Below the pieces are notes generated by a model, which did not search any database, had not been told where the DNA came from, and was given only the letters and a program-made list of their open reading frames with translations. Both the position numbers and the translations under genes were made by a program. Shown piece after piece: positions 26,542 through 35,442 of a stretch of 64,000 nt of DNA. This stretch comes from Verrucomicrobiota bacterium. Lineage in GTDB: Bacteria > Chlamydiota > Chlamydiia > Chlamydiales > Rhabdochlamydiaceae. The DNA is taken from the NCBI GenBank assembly GCA_018240065.1, contig JAFEGH010000005.1, positions 1 to 64,000 of the forward strand, read 5' to 3'. Within the stretch, counting starts at the first letter, position 1; each line of letters starts with the position of its first letter.

Positions 26542-27741
26542 ATGGATGATTTCATCGAACTAGAAGAACATTTTGGAGCCCACAATTATCATCCGCTTCC
26601 TGTTGTGCTGACGCGGGGCAAAGGAATCTGGGTCTGGGATGAGAAGGGAAAAAAATACCTCGATATGCTCAGCGCGTACTCAGCGGTCAGCCATGGCCAC
26701 GCCCATCCGCGCCTGGTCAAAGCATTGAAAGAGCAGGCGGAAAAAATCGCTGTGGCCTCGCGCGCCTTTTACACCGATAAACTTGGACCTCTTCTGCAGA
26801 AATTATGCGCTCTCTCCGGCCTGGACATGGGGCTTCCGATGAATACGGGGGCAGAAGCGGTCGAGACGGCCATCAAGGCCGCGCGGCGCTGGGGCTATCA
26901 GATCAAAGAGATCCCGAAAGACAAGGCTGAGATCATCGTTGCGGAAGGCAACTTCCATGGCAGAACGACGACGATCGTCGGTTTTTCTTCTGAAGAGGCG
27001 TATAAAGAGGGATTCGGTCCTTTTACTCCTGGTTTCAAGCTCGTCCCTTTTGGTTCCGCCAGCGCACTTGAAAAAGCGATCACTCCCAACACATGTGCAT
27101 TCCTCGTCGAACCGATCCAAGGAGAGGCGGGGATCATCATTCCGCCGGCTGATTATCTGGAGCAGGCCGCTAAAATCTGCAGGAAGCACAACGTCCTGCT
27201 GATCCTCGACGAAGTGCAGTCGGGCTTAGGACGCACTGGCAAAATGTTTGCCTTTCAGCATGCCGGCATAAAGCCCGATGGATTGATCCTCGGCAAAGCG
27301 TTGGGAGGAGGACTGCTTCCTGTTTCCGCATTCCTCTCCAGGCGCGATATCATGCAACTGTTCACGCCTGGCAGCCATGGATCTACATTTGGCGGCAATC
27401 CGCTTGCCGCAGCTGTCGCCTCGGAGGCGCTCAATGTTCTTAAGGAAGAAGAACTCGTTCAGAAGAGCGCGGAGCTGGGAAGTTATTTTCTCGAGAAATT
27501 GAAAAACCTGCGCAGCCCGCTTGTCTCGTCCTTGCGCGGAATTGGCCTGTGGATCGGCATCGTGATCGATCCTGCCAAAGCCTCAGCGCGCGCTGTTTGC
27601 GAGAAGCTGATGGAAAAGGGACTGCTCGCCAAGGAAACGCACCAGGTCGTGGTGCGCCTGGCGCCCCCTCTTGTCATCACACGCGAGGAAATCGACTGGG
27701 CCGTCGAGCAGATCTCGCAGGTCTTATCCGAGATGCAGTGA
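26542..27741 (+). CDS. rocD: ornithine--oxo-acid transaminase
   Basis: This PLP enzyme (399 aa) converts ornithine and 2-oxoglutarate to glutamate semialdehyde and glutamate. It is a class III aminotransferase with SHGHAHPRLVKAL, MNTGAEAVETAIKAARRWGY, ILDEVQSGLGRTGKM and the PLP lysine in LILGKALGGG. ATG at 26542 follows AAGGA; a frame open ten codons further upstream would overlap arginase and has no signal. It ends one base before the convergent hemF stop. Confidence 0.92.
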   Translation: MDDFIELEEHFGAHNYHPLPVVLTRGKGIWVWDEKGKKYLDMLSAYSAVSHGHAHPRLVKALKEQAEKIAVASRAFYTDKLGPLLQKLCALSGLDMGLPMNTGAEAVETAIKAARRWGYQIKEIPKDKAEIIVAEGNFHGRTTTIVGFSSEEAYKEGFGPFTPGFKLVPFGSASALEKAITPNTCAFLVEPIQGEAGIIIPPADYLEQAAKICRKHNVLLILDEVQSGLGRTGKMFAFQHAGIKPDGLILGKALGGGLLPVSAFLSRRDIMQLFTPGSHGSTFGGNPLAAAVASEALNVLKEEELVQKSAELGSYFLEKLKNLRSPLVSSLRGIGLWIGIVIDPAKASARAVCEKLMEKGLLAKETHQVVVRLAPPLVITREEIDWAVEQISQVLSEMQ

Positions 27742-28536
27742 TCACCATTTAGCAAGCGGGGGCATCGAGCAGAGGATCGCCTCCGGGTTGCCTCCCGATA
27801 GGAATCCGAACTTCGTGCCTCTGTCGTAAAGAAGGTTAAACTCCACATAATGGGCGCGCAGCTCGAGCTGCTTCTCTTTTTCAGCAGAAGAGAAGGGCGT
27901 ATTCATTCTTCGCTTATAGATCGGAAGGACCGTTTCAAGAAATGTATCGCCGACCTGTTTCCATAGGGCCAGGTCCTGCTCAAAATTCCCCGTGTTATAA
28001 TGGTCGAAGAAGATTCCTCCGACACCCCGCTCTTTTTTACGATGGGGGATGTAGAAGTATTCTTTAGCGTTTTGGGAAAAGACGGGATAGATGTCAGGCC
28101 CAAGGGCTGAATTTGCAACTGCATGGAAATGCTCAGTGTCCTCCTCGTAGGGAAATCCCATCGGCGTGAGATCGTAGCCTCCGCCGAACCAGGTTTTCTC
28201 CTGAGTTTCAATGTAGCGGATGTTGAAGTGGACCGTGGGGGCGTGCGGATTCTGCATGTGGGTGATCAGGCTGACGCCTGTGGCAAAGAATGCGCCCGCA
28301 GCATCATTCATAGGAAATTTATCTCCGGCAACTCCGGACCAATTGACGGCTGCTTTCTCAAAGACATCTCCGCGCAGCACTGCCATCTGACCGCCGCCGG
28401 TTCCCTTTTGATAGTTCCAGTTTTGCCGCTCAAACCGCTTAGATGTTTCGAATGATTCAAATGCGGTAATAATTTTTTCACGCAGTTCTTTCAGATAAAA
28501 AACGATCTCGTCTTTAATTTTATTCTTTTGATCCAC
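27742..28536 (-). CDS. hemF: oxygen-dependent coproporphyrinogen III oxidase
   Basis: HemF (264 aa) oxidises coproporphyrinogen III to protoporphyrinogen IX with O2. Conserved stretches are GGGQMAVLRG, NPHAPTVHFNIRY, WFGGGYDLTP, RKKERGVGGIFFDHYN and EFNLLYDRGTKFGF. GTG at 28536 is preceded by GAGGAG. It is divergent from hemG with 38 bp between them, so the two likely share a promoter region. Chlamydia species rely on HemN for this step, as I recall; no hemN is in this window. Confidence 0.95.
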   Translation of the reverse strand: MDQKNKIKDEIVFYLKELREKIITAFESFETSKRFERQNWNYQKGTGGGQMAVLRGDVFEKAAVNWSGVAGDKFPMNDAAGAFFATGVSLITHMQNPHAPTVHFNIRYIETQEKTWFGGGYDLTPMGFPYEEDTEHFHAVANSALGPDIYPVFSQNAKEYFYIPHRKKERGVGGIFFDHYNTGNFEQDLALWKQVGDTFLETVLPIYKRRMNTPFSSAEKEKQLELRAHYVEFNLLYDRGTKFGFLSGGNPEAILCSMPPLAKW

Positions 28537-28574
28537 TACACTGTCTCCTCAAATATTCTTCATTGTTGGTTTGT

Positions 28575-29936
28575 ATGAAAAGAAAACGGGTCATCATTTT
28601 AGGCGCCGGTATCTCTGGGCTGACGACGGCATGGTATTTGAGCAAGACCGGAGTTCCTCTGGATATCGTCATTTTGGAAAAGAGTCCCCGCGCCGGCGGC
28701 TGGATGCACACCGATCATACGACAGGATTCCATTTTGAAAAAGGACCGCGCACTTTCAAAGTCGACAAATGTCCATCGACGATGAAGCTGATCGCTGAAC
28801 TGGGCCTGCAAGAAGAAGTGATCTGGTCGGAGGCCAGGCCGCACCATCGCTATTTATGGCTCGACGGGGAGCTGCAGCGCTTTCCGACCAATCCCATTTC
28901 ATTCTTGTTTTCTCCGCTGACCAAAGGATTTATCCGCGCCCTTCTTACTGAATGGAAGCGCCCTGTAAAAAACGGCGACGAGACGGTTTGGGAATTTGTT
29001 CTCCGCCGCTTCAACTACGACGTCGCCCGCCTTTTCTTCGATCCGATGGTCGTAGGTATTTTCGGCGGAGATATCCGTCAGATTTCGATCCGCGCCTGCT
29101 TTCCAAAACTTAAAGCATGGGAAGAGCAATACGGATCGGTGACCAAAGGGTTCTACCGCAGGATGCAGGAGAAAAAGAAGGAATCGAAATATTCCCAGGA
29201 TATTGAGGGAGTTCCTCTGTCTGCAATTTTTTCCTTCCGCGGCGGGATCGAACAGCTTCCGCAGTCGATCCTCGGACAGATTCCCGCTGCCGTGCGCTAC
29301 AACCAGGAAGTGAAAGAGATCCAGTTCGAAGAAGACCGGGTCATCGCCGTGACAGACGGGGAACAATTCACAGCCGATTATCTTTTCTGCGCCCTTCCCG
29401 TGAAAGAAACGGGCCGCCTGTTTGAGCCGCATGTGCCTGATATTTCCAAGGAGTTCTCCAAAATTCCTTCCGAGGGGATCGCCGTGATCAACTTCGGCTA
29501 CGACGCCAACGTCCTGCCTGTCCAAGGGTTCGGCTATCTCACGCCGACCTATGCGCATGAGGATATTTTAGGGGTCGTGTTCGATTCCTCTGTCTTTTCG
29601 GAACATAACCGAAGGCCCCAGGAAACGCGTCTTACGATCAAAATGGAAGATAATGGGCGCACAGAAGAAAAATACGTCGAGGCTGCTCTAAAAGGGATCC
29701 GCCGTCACTTGGGCGTCTCCAGGATGCCGAAGGCGATCTCGTTCAAGCGCACCCAGCGCGCCATCCCGCAATACGGGGTCGGGCATCTGGAAAAGATGGC
29801 TGAGCTCAAGCAGCGGTTCCGCACCAGGATTCCAAACTGTCAGCTCGTCGGCAATTACCTCCAGGGAGTCAGCGTCGATATGTGCGTCGCCAGGGCCAAA
29901 GAGGCTGTCGAAGAATGGAAGTCATCCCTGGTGTAG
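28575..29936 (+). CDS. hemG: protoporphyrinogen oxidase (HemY/HemG type)
   Basis: This FAD-dependent oxidase (453 aa) makes protoporphyrin IX. The N-terminal dinucleotide-binding motif is GAGISGLTTAWYLSKTG, followed by EKSPRAGGWMHT; the C-terminus has the FAD-binding segment LVGNYLQGVSVDMCVARAKE. ATG at 28575 is used; a frame open to TTG 28563 has no better signal. Its 3' end overlaps the convergent BioF-like gene by 15 nt. It is probably membrane-associated. Chlamydial annotation uses the symbol hemG although the protein is of the HemY kind. Confidence 0.93.
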   Translation: MKRKRVIILGAGISGLTTAWYLSKTGVPLDIVILEKSPRAGGWMHTDHTTGFHFEKGPRTFKVDKCPSTMKLIAELGLQEEVIWSEARPHHRYLWLDGELQRFPTNPISFLFSPLTKGFIRALLTEWKRPVKNGDETVWEFVLRRFNYDVARLFFDPMVVGIFGGDIRQISIRACFPKLKAWEEQYGSVTKGFYRRMQEKKKESKYSQDIEGVPLSAIFSFRGGIEQLPQSILGQIPAAVRYNQEVKEIQFEEDRVIAVTDGEQFTADYLFCALPVKETGRLFEPHVPDISKEFSKIPSEGIAVINFGYDANVLPVQGFGYLTPTYAHEDILGVVFDSSVFSEHNRRPQETRLTIKMEDNGRTEEKYVEAALKGIRRHLGVSRMPKAISFKRTQRAIPQYGVGHLEKMAELKQRFRTRIPNCQLVGNYLQGVSVDMCVARAKEAVEEWKSSLV

Positions 29937-31055
29937 AGTTTGCTTGTCTTCAAAGAAACGGAGCAGCTCGCCCAGGTCTTCCGGCGTATGGCTGGAATTG
30001 ATCGAAAGACGCACGATATGCTGACGGCCCGTCTCGATCTGCTCTGCCAGAAGTTCTTTTTCCGCCAAATTTCTCCACATTTCTGAAGCTTCTTCTTTTT
30101 TGGCAAATCTAAAGCAAAAAAAGTGGGAGCTGCTACTCGTTTCAACTCCAATTTTCTTTAACTGCGTTCTGAGCCAGTGGCAACGTTGCTGCAGCTGTTT
30201 TCTTTCTCCTTCCAGCTGAGGGATCAATTCGAAAGCGGCGTCGATCGCTCCAAGGGATGCGTAGGGAAGAGCCCATTCCCTCGGTGAAAACGGGATGGTT
30301 TTAAAGAGCAGCTGCATTTTGAAATTCGAGGCCAAAAGAGCGCCTGTGGATCCTGCGCCGCGGTCCAAAGAGCACAGAAGAAAATCAATCGACGCGTTGG
30401 GGCAGCAGAGGCCGAGTCCATGGATTCCCTGAACCCCGAAGCTGTTCGAGTCATCGACCAGCACAAGGGCTCCATGCTGTTTTGCAAGCGCATAGATGGA
30501 GTTCAAATCGCATGCCGCGCCGCTTAGTGAACCGATGGATTCGACAAGGATCAGCTTCGGACCATTGGCAAGAGCATTTTCTCTTAGCGCTTTGGAAAGA
30601 GAGGACGGATCTTCACTGGAAAATAGGGCGGTCTTTCCTCGCCAGCCGCTGGCAACGCGCAGAATCAGGGGATCGCAATCGATGTCGATAGCGAGCACGC
30701 CACTGTCGCTTTCAAGCATGGTCAAAAGCATCGACAGCGCGACCCAGCGGGATGAAAAAAAATGAGACTCTGCCACGCCAAGCGCCTGGCTGCACTTCTG
30801 CTCGAGTTGTTTTTCATATTCAACATAGCTTCTTCGTTCCTCTGCATAGCAAGGAGATGTTCCATAATGAAGAAGGGATTTTGTCGCATTCTTCTTGAGG
30901 TCGGAATGCTGAGAAATTCCCAAATAGTCGTGAGAGGCGAAATTGAGTGCTTTTTTTCCCTGCCAGATTACGTGGGCCGGGCTTAAGGTCAGGATCGGCG
31001 AGGGGATTTCAAGTGGGCTGGAAGATATTGCGGCGAATATTCCGTTGCTCGTCAT
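29922..31055 (-). CDS. BioF/KBL-like alpha-oxoamine synthase homologue lacking the PLP lysine
   Basis: The 377-residue fold-type I protein resembles 8-amino-7-oxononanoate synthase and 2-amino-3-ketobutyrate ligase: NFASHDYLGI at the N-terminus, FFSSRWVALSMLLTML, and VDDSNSFGVQG. The key residues are changed. The lysine that normally binds PLP in the SKALG-type motif is Arg232 (CSLDRGAGSTGALL), the His of the DEAH-type motif is Asn (DDSNS), and FSSG has become FSSR. The frame is intact, so it is not an obvious pseudogene. ATG at 31055 follows AAGGGAAA. It may be a catalytically inactive paralogue or have a new role. The fold call is strong, function open. Confidence 0.75.
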   Translation of the reverse strand: MTSNGIFAAISSSPLEIPSPILTLSPAHVIWQGKKALNFASHDYLGISQHSDLKKNATKSLLHYGTSPCYAEERRSYVEYEKQLEQKCSQALGVAESHFFSSRWVALSMLLTMLESDSGVLAIDIDCDPLILRVASGWRGKTALFSSEDPSSLSKALRENALANGPKLILVESIGSLSGAACDLNSIYALAKQHGALVLVDDSNSFGVQGIHGLGLCCPNASIDFLLCSLDRGAGSTGALLASNFKMQLLFKTIPFSPREWALPYASLGAIDAAFELIPQLEGERKQLQQRCHWLRTQLKKIGVETSSSSHFFCFRFAKKEEASEMWRNLAEKELLAEQIETGRQHIVRLSINSSHTPEDLGELLRFFEDKQTLHQG

Positions 31056-31245
31056 CGTCTTTCCCTTGTTTATTGTTAAGAAGCTCCAATGCCCTTTTCT
31101 GGGGTGCTTCGAGAATCTTTGACAATTCAAAAATTTAGTTCAATAGGGAATCTCCCTTTTTTTTGAGGAGTAAGAATGTGAGAATCCAAATGGAATACGG
31201 GTGTTATATTTTTAATATTCGCGCGAGATTAAAATTAATTTAATT

Positions 31246-31274
31246 TTGTTTGTTATTGTTTGATTTGTTATAAT
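31246..31274 (+). promoter_or_regulatory. promoter candidate of the methyltransferase gene
   Basis: TTGTTT (31246-31251), 17 bp, TATAAT (31269-31274) lies about 37 bp before the chosen ATG. The -10 box is perfect, the -35 box weak. Its position argues against a start codon upstream of 31280. Confidence 0.55.
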
Positions 31275-31310
31275 TTAAAGACTTATTATTTAATTAAGAT
31301 GGTGGAATCT

Positions 31311-32231
31311 ATGACCTCTGTCTCTGTCAATATGGATGCATTTCGTTTGAGCGGAACTCAAAGGATTTCAGACTTTCTCCCTTCTTCTGAGAACTTATCT
31401 TATCTTCAGAGAGTGATCGAGATCTCGCAACTTGTCGCAGTCCGGCTCAACCATTATTGCAAAACAGGAATCTGGATCAACGAAAGCGCCTGCTTAGAAT
31501 TCTGCTATCGCCACTGTCTCGAAGACTTGAGCCTCATTCAAAGGACATTCAGCAGATCCGTCGCCCAGCAATATCCTGACTTCCTGGCCCATGGATCCCA
31601 GCCCGCGCGTGCGTGGGCAGCGGAGAGTTGGCTGTTCTTCAAACGCTTTTGTCAGGATCCCAAAACCGTCGGTTCATTTTTCCCCAGCTCGCCGCTTCTG
31701 TCGCAGGCGATCGTGAAACATATTCCGCCGGTCGATCCCAATGATACAACGCCTCGACGTATTTTAGAGGTCGGCGCCGGCACGGGTTCATTTACCGACT
31801 ACATCGTGTCCAACTTAAAACCCTGCGATCATCTTGACATCGTCGAGATTGACCCTGAGTTCTGCCAAATTCTGCGGGACAAGTTCGGGCACTTGAAGAA
31901 TGTGACCATCCATGAAAAATCAATTCTTGATCATCGCGCCGCACAATACGATGTCCTCGTCACGGGATTACCTCTCAATGCGTTCTCGTCCAGTTTTGTC
32001 GGTCAGGTCTTCGACAAGTACGTCAGTTTGACAAAGCAAGGCGGCCATATTTCCTATTTCGAATACATGTACCTCCCCACCCTCGGACGTTTTTTTAAGG
32101 GCGAAGAAGATAAAAGGGACTTCGATCGGATCATGCAAATGAAGGCGGATTTCACACAGCGTTATGGAGAGAGCCTGGACAACGTCTGGTTCAACCTCAC
32201 TCCTGCGCGCGTCCAACATTGGCAGATTTAA
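31311..32231 (+). CDS. SAM-dependent methyltransferase, phospholipid N-methyltransferase (PmtA)-like
   Basis: The product (306 aa) has an N-terminal helical part of about 110 residues and a Rossmann methyltransferase domain. The stretch PKTVGSFFPSSPLLSQAIVK followed by motif I (ILEVGAGTGSFT), VEIDPEFCQILRDKF and VTGLPLNAF is the pattern of bacterial PmtA/rRNA-dimethylase-like enzymes that methylate phosphatidylethanolamine. Phosphatidylcholine synthesis would make sense for an organism living in host membranes, but the substrate is inferred. ATG at 31311 follows GGTGGA. It converges on the glycosyltransferase with a four-base overlap. Confidence 0.65.
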   Translation: MTSVSVNMDAFRLSGTQRISDFLPSSENLSYLQRVIEISQLVAVRLNHYCKTGIWINESACLEFCYRHCLEDLSLIQRTFSRSVAQQYPDFLAHGSQPARAWAAESWLFFKRFCQDPKTVGSFFPSSPLLSQAIVKHIPPVDPNDTTPRRILEVGAGTGSFTDYIVSNLKPCDHLDIVEIDPEFCQILRDKFGHLKNVTIHEKSILDHRAAQYDVLVTGLPLNAFSSSFVGQVFDKYVSLTKQGGHISYFEYMYLPTLGRFFKGEEDKRDFDRIMQMKADFTQRYGESLDNVWFNLTPARVQHWQI

Positions 32232-33016
32232 TAGGTTCTGAAGAGGCCTAGCGAGGATAGATTGGATTGCATGATTTGATGCCTAATGATCGATTTTCCC
32301 TGCGGGCCATGCCAGTGGAGCACCACAGCTTCCGGGTTCTTGGCGCAGCACCTGCTCCAGTTATAGACAGAGGGGATCTCTGCAACAGGGGTCCTGTTTT
32401 GCCGGATCAGGGCGTTAAGGATGTCGTCGTCCGAAAAAAAATCGCGGTTCCTGTCGAGAGATAGAGAAGCCCACTCTTCGATGATTTTCAACCCTCTTTT
32501 GAAAGCGACGACGCCTGAATTGTAGAGCGGAGGAATTGAATCCGTGAATCTCAGATCGGCTGCGATGGCAAGATTGCCGTCCGCAAGATCGAAGAGGGGT
32601 TTTAAGCTTCCGCGTATCTGGCAATCGAGATCGATCCATATCGATCGGAGAAATGGAGACTGAAGACAGGCCAGCGGCTTCTTGAACCAGGCGCTGCGGC
32701 AGGACCAGAATTCAGTTCCGCAGACGTTTTCGATCTCGGCGATGCGATCCGGGTCCATCTTTTCTTTTTCAGCGACGAAGATGTCGGCTACTTGCAGACG
32801 GATCAATTCCCCTCGCTGACGACACCAACTTCTTATTTCTTCAGACATTCCCATGTCGACGAATGCCACAGGATAGGAATTGTGGCGGCGATAGTTTTCC
32901 CACCACCAGGAGAGCAGCCACTCCTGGTTAAGGTCGGTGGCGACGACGATCCCTTCGGGGGCGGAGCATTCGTCTGATCGCCATTTTCGATAGTTTGCAT
33001 AGAGCTTTTCACTCAT
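32228..33016 (-). CDS. glycosyltransferase-like protein with DxD motif
   Basis: The 262-residue product resembles GT-A fold transferases: WIDLDCQIRG carries the DxD metal/nucleotide-sugar site, NSGVVAFKRG is the family NSG strand, then FFSDDDIL and HWHGPQGK, in which the distal His usually binds the metal. No membrane segment is visible. ATG at 33016 is used; the frame is open nine codons further to a TTG. Donor and acceptor are unknown. Upstream is the repeat palindrome. Nearest recognised groups are family 8-type transferases; exact family uncertain. Confidence 0.6.
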   Translation of the reverse strand: MSEKLYANYRKWRSDECSAPEGIVVATDLNQEWLLSWWWENYRRHNSYPVAFVDMGMSEEIRSWCRQRGELIRLQVADIFVAEKEKMDPDRIAEIENVCGTEFWSCRSAWFKKPLACLQSPFLRSIWIDLDCQIRGSLKPLFDLADGNLAIAADLRFTDSIPPLYNSGVVAFKRGLKIIEEWASLSLDRNRDFFSDDDILNALIRQNRTPVAEIPSVYNWSRCCAKNPEAVVLHWHGPQGKSIIRHQIMQSNLSSLGLFRTY

Positions 33017-33037
33017 CTTGATAGAGCTCTCATGTCC

Positions 33038-33186
33038 CTTCAAAGCTTAGGTTTTCACCCGCGCCAAAGCGGCGCTGTCCAAATCATCGGAAGTGATCCA
33101 ATATTAGCAATAGGAGATCACTTCCGATGATTGGATCCCACCTGCTTTCGCCTTGCCCAGAACCTAAGCTTTGAAGCTGTTAGGGC
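33038..33186. repeat. large imperfect palindrome made of two inverted copies (B) of the dispersed repeat
   Basis: The outer arms TTCAAAGCTTAGGTT (33040-33054) and AACCTAAGCTTTGAA (33161-33175) are perfect inverse copies. The inner arms CCAAATCATCGGAAGTGATC (33079-33098) and GATCACTTCCGATGATTGG (33116-33134) pair except for one extra A, around a 17-nt loop. The parts between are diverged. No gene is seen in the 33017-33397 gap; a short open frame across the right arm is not supported. Confidence 0.8.
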
Positions 33187-33249
33187 ATTACAACGTTTCT
33201 CAACTATATCCTTCGCGACGTTGTTAAAAGTATACAGAAAATTGATCGA

Positions 33250-33302
33250 AAGCAGTGCTGAATGCTTGGTTAGAACCCCAAGTTTTGAAGTTGTTTGGGT
33301 AT
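33250..33302 (-). repeat. dispersed intergenic repeat, copy C
   Basis: Read on the minus strand, CCCAAACAACTTCAAAACTT (33299-33280) followed by GGGGTTCTAACC repeats the start of copies A and D. It lies 75 bp from the palindrome. Confidence 0.55.
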
Positions 33303-33397
33303 ATCAACATTGGATAAATGATGTTTTTTCACCATTTTGTAGGACAGAGTTAAAAACTAGGGCAGAAAAGGGGATTTTACTCGAATGACGACACGCC

Positions 33398-34075
33398 CTA
33401 GTGCTTTCTCAAAATGAGGGGATGCAAAGAGTCTTTGAGATGGTCGTTGAAGACGTAGCCGAGCAATTTCAAATTGACGGCGTGCGGATCGCGCGTATCA
33501 GCGCGAAAGAATGTCTTTTCGATCGCAAAGCCGATCATGATGAAACGCAAGCCCGGGGTGGAGAACAGTTCCGGCCAGGGGATAGGAAGAGAAGGAGAGA
33601 TGAAGAGACCGTTGCCGGCATTGAGAGGCATCGGGAAAAACGAAAGGGGGGCCATGAGGTCGTCCAATGGAAGGATCAGCGCGCCGGCCAGTGGAGACAA
33701 GCAGCAGGAGTCTTGAAGCGAGAAAGCTTGGGCAAAAGGAGCGGCAGTGCCTTTTGAAGTAATAATGTACTGATCGAATCCGGAGCGGATAGGAGTGATC
33801 TGGAAGAGTTCGGATGCGAGGGTTGCAAAGGCATTCTTGTGGACGACTTTTTTGATCGCGTCATTGTCGCGCCACAGGTCGTATCCAGCCTGGAACAGTT
33901 CGGCGGATGACTTGTCGGCCAGCTTCGCGACTGGCAGACGCAAGCGTTTGGCGAGAGCCTCATCGGCGTTCGTTCTCAGGGCTGCGATTTGATCGGAAGA
34001 GAGCATCTGTTCAAATTCGATGTAGCTCTTCTTGTTGAAAAATTCGCGGTGGTCGGCTGTTAAGGCAAATCGCAT
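33398..34075 (-). CDS. conserved chlamydial protein (CT389-like), possible PhyH-related fold
   Basis: The 225-residue product is encoded three bases after dapL on the same strand, as CT389 is next to CT390 in C. trachomatis (from memory). It opens with HREFFNKKSYIEFEQMLSSDQ, reminiscent of phytanoyl-CoA-dioxygenase N-termini, contains GFDQYIITSKGT, and ends KDSLHPLILRKH. I do not see a clear HxD...H iron site, so an oxygenase activity is unsupported. No signal peptide. Linkage to dapL suggests a role near lysine/peptidoglycan metabolism, but this is inference only. Confidence 0.7.
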   Translation of the reverse strand: MRFALTADHREFFNKKSYIEFEQMLSSDQIAALRTNADEALAKRLRLPVAKLADKSSAELFQAGYDLWRDNDAIKKVVHKNAFATLASELFQITPIRSGFDQYIITSKGTAAPFAQAFSLQDSCCLSPLAGALILPLDDLMAPLSFFPMPLNAGNGLFISPSLPIPWPELFSTPGLRFIMIGFAIEKTFFRADTRDPHAVNLKLLGYVFNDHLKDSLHPLILRKH

Positions 34076-34078
34076 GGC

Positions 34079-35266
34079 TTACATTTGGTGAAGGCGTTCA
34101 AGGGCAAGGGTCGTTTTGTCCGGAGTAGTGAATGAGGAGAAGCGGACAAATCCCTCTCCGTGGGAGCCGAAACCTCTGCCGGGGATGCAGATCAGATGGC
34201 AGCGTTTCAGCAGCATATCAAAAAATTCCCATGAGCTATGGCCTTCTGGAGTCTTTACCCAGACATAGGGGGAATCGACTCCTCCATAACAGGTGAAGCC
34301 GAGCTTGGAGAGTCCCTCTTTTAATCGGGCTGCCTGAGAGAGGTAGAGTTGGACCTGGGCGCGGGTCTGTTGTTTCCCTTCATCGGAATAGACGGCCTCC
34401 GCTCCTCGTTGGACAGGGTAGGCGACGCCGTTGAATTTGGTCGCCTGGCGGCGGTCCCAAAAAGGATGCAGCGAGAGCATTTTTCTTCCGAGCCTGGCCT
34501 TGACCGTCTTGGGGAGGATCGTATAGGCGCAGCGGAGTCCCGTAAACCCTGCCGACTTGGAAAAACTGCGGAATTCGATAGCGCACTCTTTGGCGCCGGG
34601 GATCTCAAAAATGCTGTGCGGAACATCTTTTGAGGTGATAAAGGCTTCATAGGCGTTGTCGATCAGAAGCAGGGCTTTTTCGTTGATCGCATAGTCGACC
34701 CAGGCTTTCAGGTCGCTCTGCGTCATCGCCATCCCGGTCGGATTGTTCGGAGAGCAGAGGAAGATCACGTCGCAATGCTCTTGCGGCGGGAGGGGAGCGA
34801 AGTGGTTTTCCGGAAGGCAGGGAAATGTGATGATTTTTTTTTGACCCTGGAGGATCGAAGCGTCGAGATAGGCCGGATAGGTCGGGTCGGTGATCCCGAT
34901 CACATTGGAAATGCTGAACAGTTCGAGGATGTTGACGGTATCGCTGTTGGCGCCATCGGAGACGAAGATCTCATCAGGGGCGATCCCAAGATGGGAGAAC
35001 TCATGGGCGCAGATCGCCTCGCGCAAGAAAGCGTAGCCATTGCTGGGCCCATAGCCGCGCATCCCTTTTTCTGTAGTCATTTCCTGCACCCCGTCTGCGA
35101 TCGCCTTGGCAATCGAGGGGGCGAGGGGAAGGGCGATATCGCCGATGCCGAAATTCAGGATCTGGGCAGTCGGAAACTCCTGTTTCAACTCGGCGAGCTT
35201 CTGCTCGATGACGGGGAAGATGTATTCCCGCTTCAATCGCTTGAAATGAGGGTTAAGATTGGCCAT
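34079..35266 (-). CDS. dapL: LL-diaminopimelate aminotransferase
   Basis: DapL (395 aa) converts tetrahydrodipicolinate to LL-diaminopimelate in one step, the route used by chlamydiae and plants for peptidoglycan and lysine precursors. It is a class I/II PLP enzyme: LNFGIGDIALPLAPSIA, GYGPSNGYAFLREAI, SPNNPTGMAMT, and the PLP lysine in RSFSKSAGFTGLRC. The C-terminal Arg motif (GEGFVRFSSF) contacts the carboxylate. ATG at 35266. The gene leads a two-gene unit with the CT389-like ORF. Confidence 0.93.
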   Translation of the reverse strand: MANLNPHFKRLKREYIFPVIEQKLAELKQEFPTAQILNFGIGDIALPLAPSIAKAIADGVQEMTTEKGMRGYGPSNGYAFLREAICAHEFSHLGIAPDEIFVSDGANSDTVNILELFSISNVIGITDPTYPAYLDASILQGQKKIITFPCLPENHFAPLPPQEHCDVIFLCSPNNPTGMAMTQSDLKAWVDYAINEKALLLIDNAYEAFITSKDVPHSIFEIPGAKECAIEFRSFSKSAGFTGLRCAYTILPKTVKARLGRKMLSLHPFWDRRQATKFNGVAYPVQRGAEAVYSDEGKQQTRAQVQLYLSQAARLKEGLSKLGFTCYGGVDSPYVWVKTPEGHSSWEFFDMLLKRCHLICIPGRGFGSHGEGFVRFSSFTTPDKTTLALERLHQM

Positions 35267-35442
35267 GATAAATCTTGGGTGTAGAGGCTAAGTATGGGTC
35301 GAGAAATAAATAAAGTAAAGCCAGCAGGCCATGAAAAAATGTTTTGCAGTATTGAGCGTCCTTGATTATCTTTCGCCACTTATACACAATGTGGACAAGT
35401 TGTTACTAACCTGCGCCATTATAAGAAAAAATTGAAGCACCT

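Noticed and set aside
33131..33388. 85-codon frame on the plus strand
   Set aside because: It begins inside the palindrome and runs across repeat C, so its sequence is explained by the repeats.
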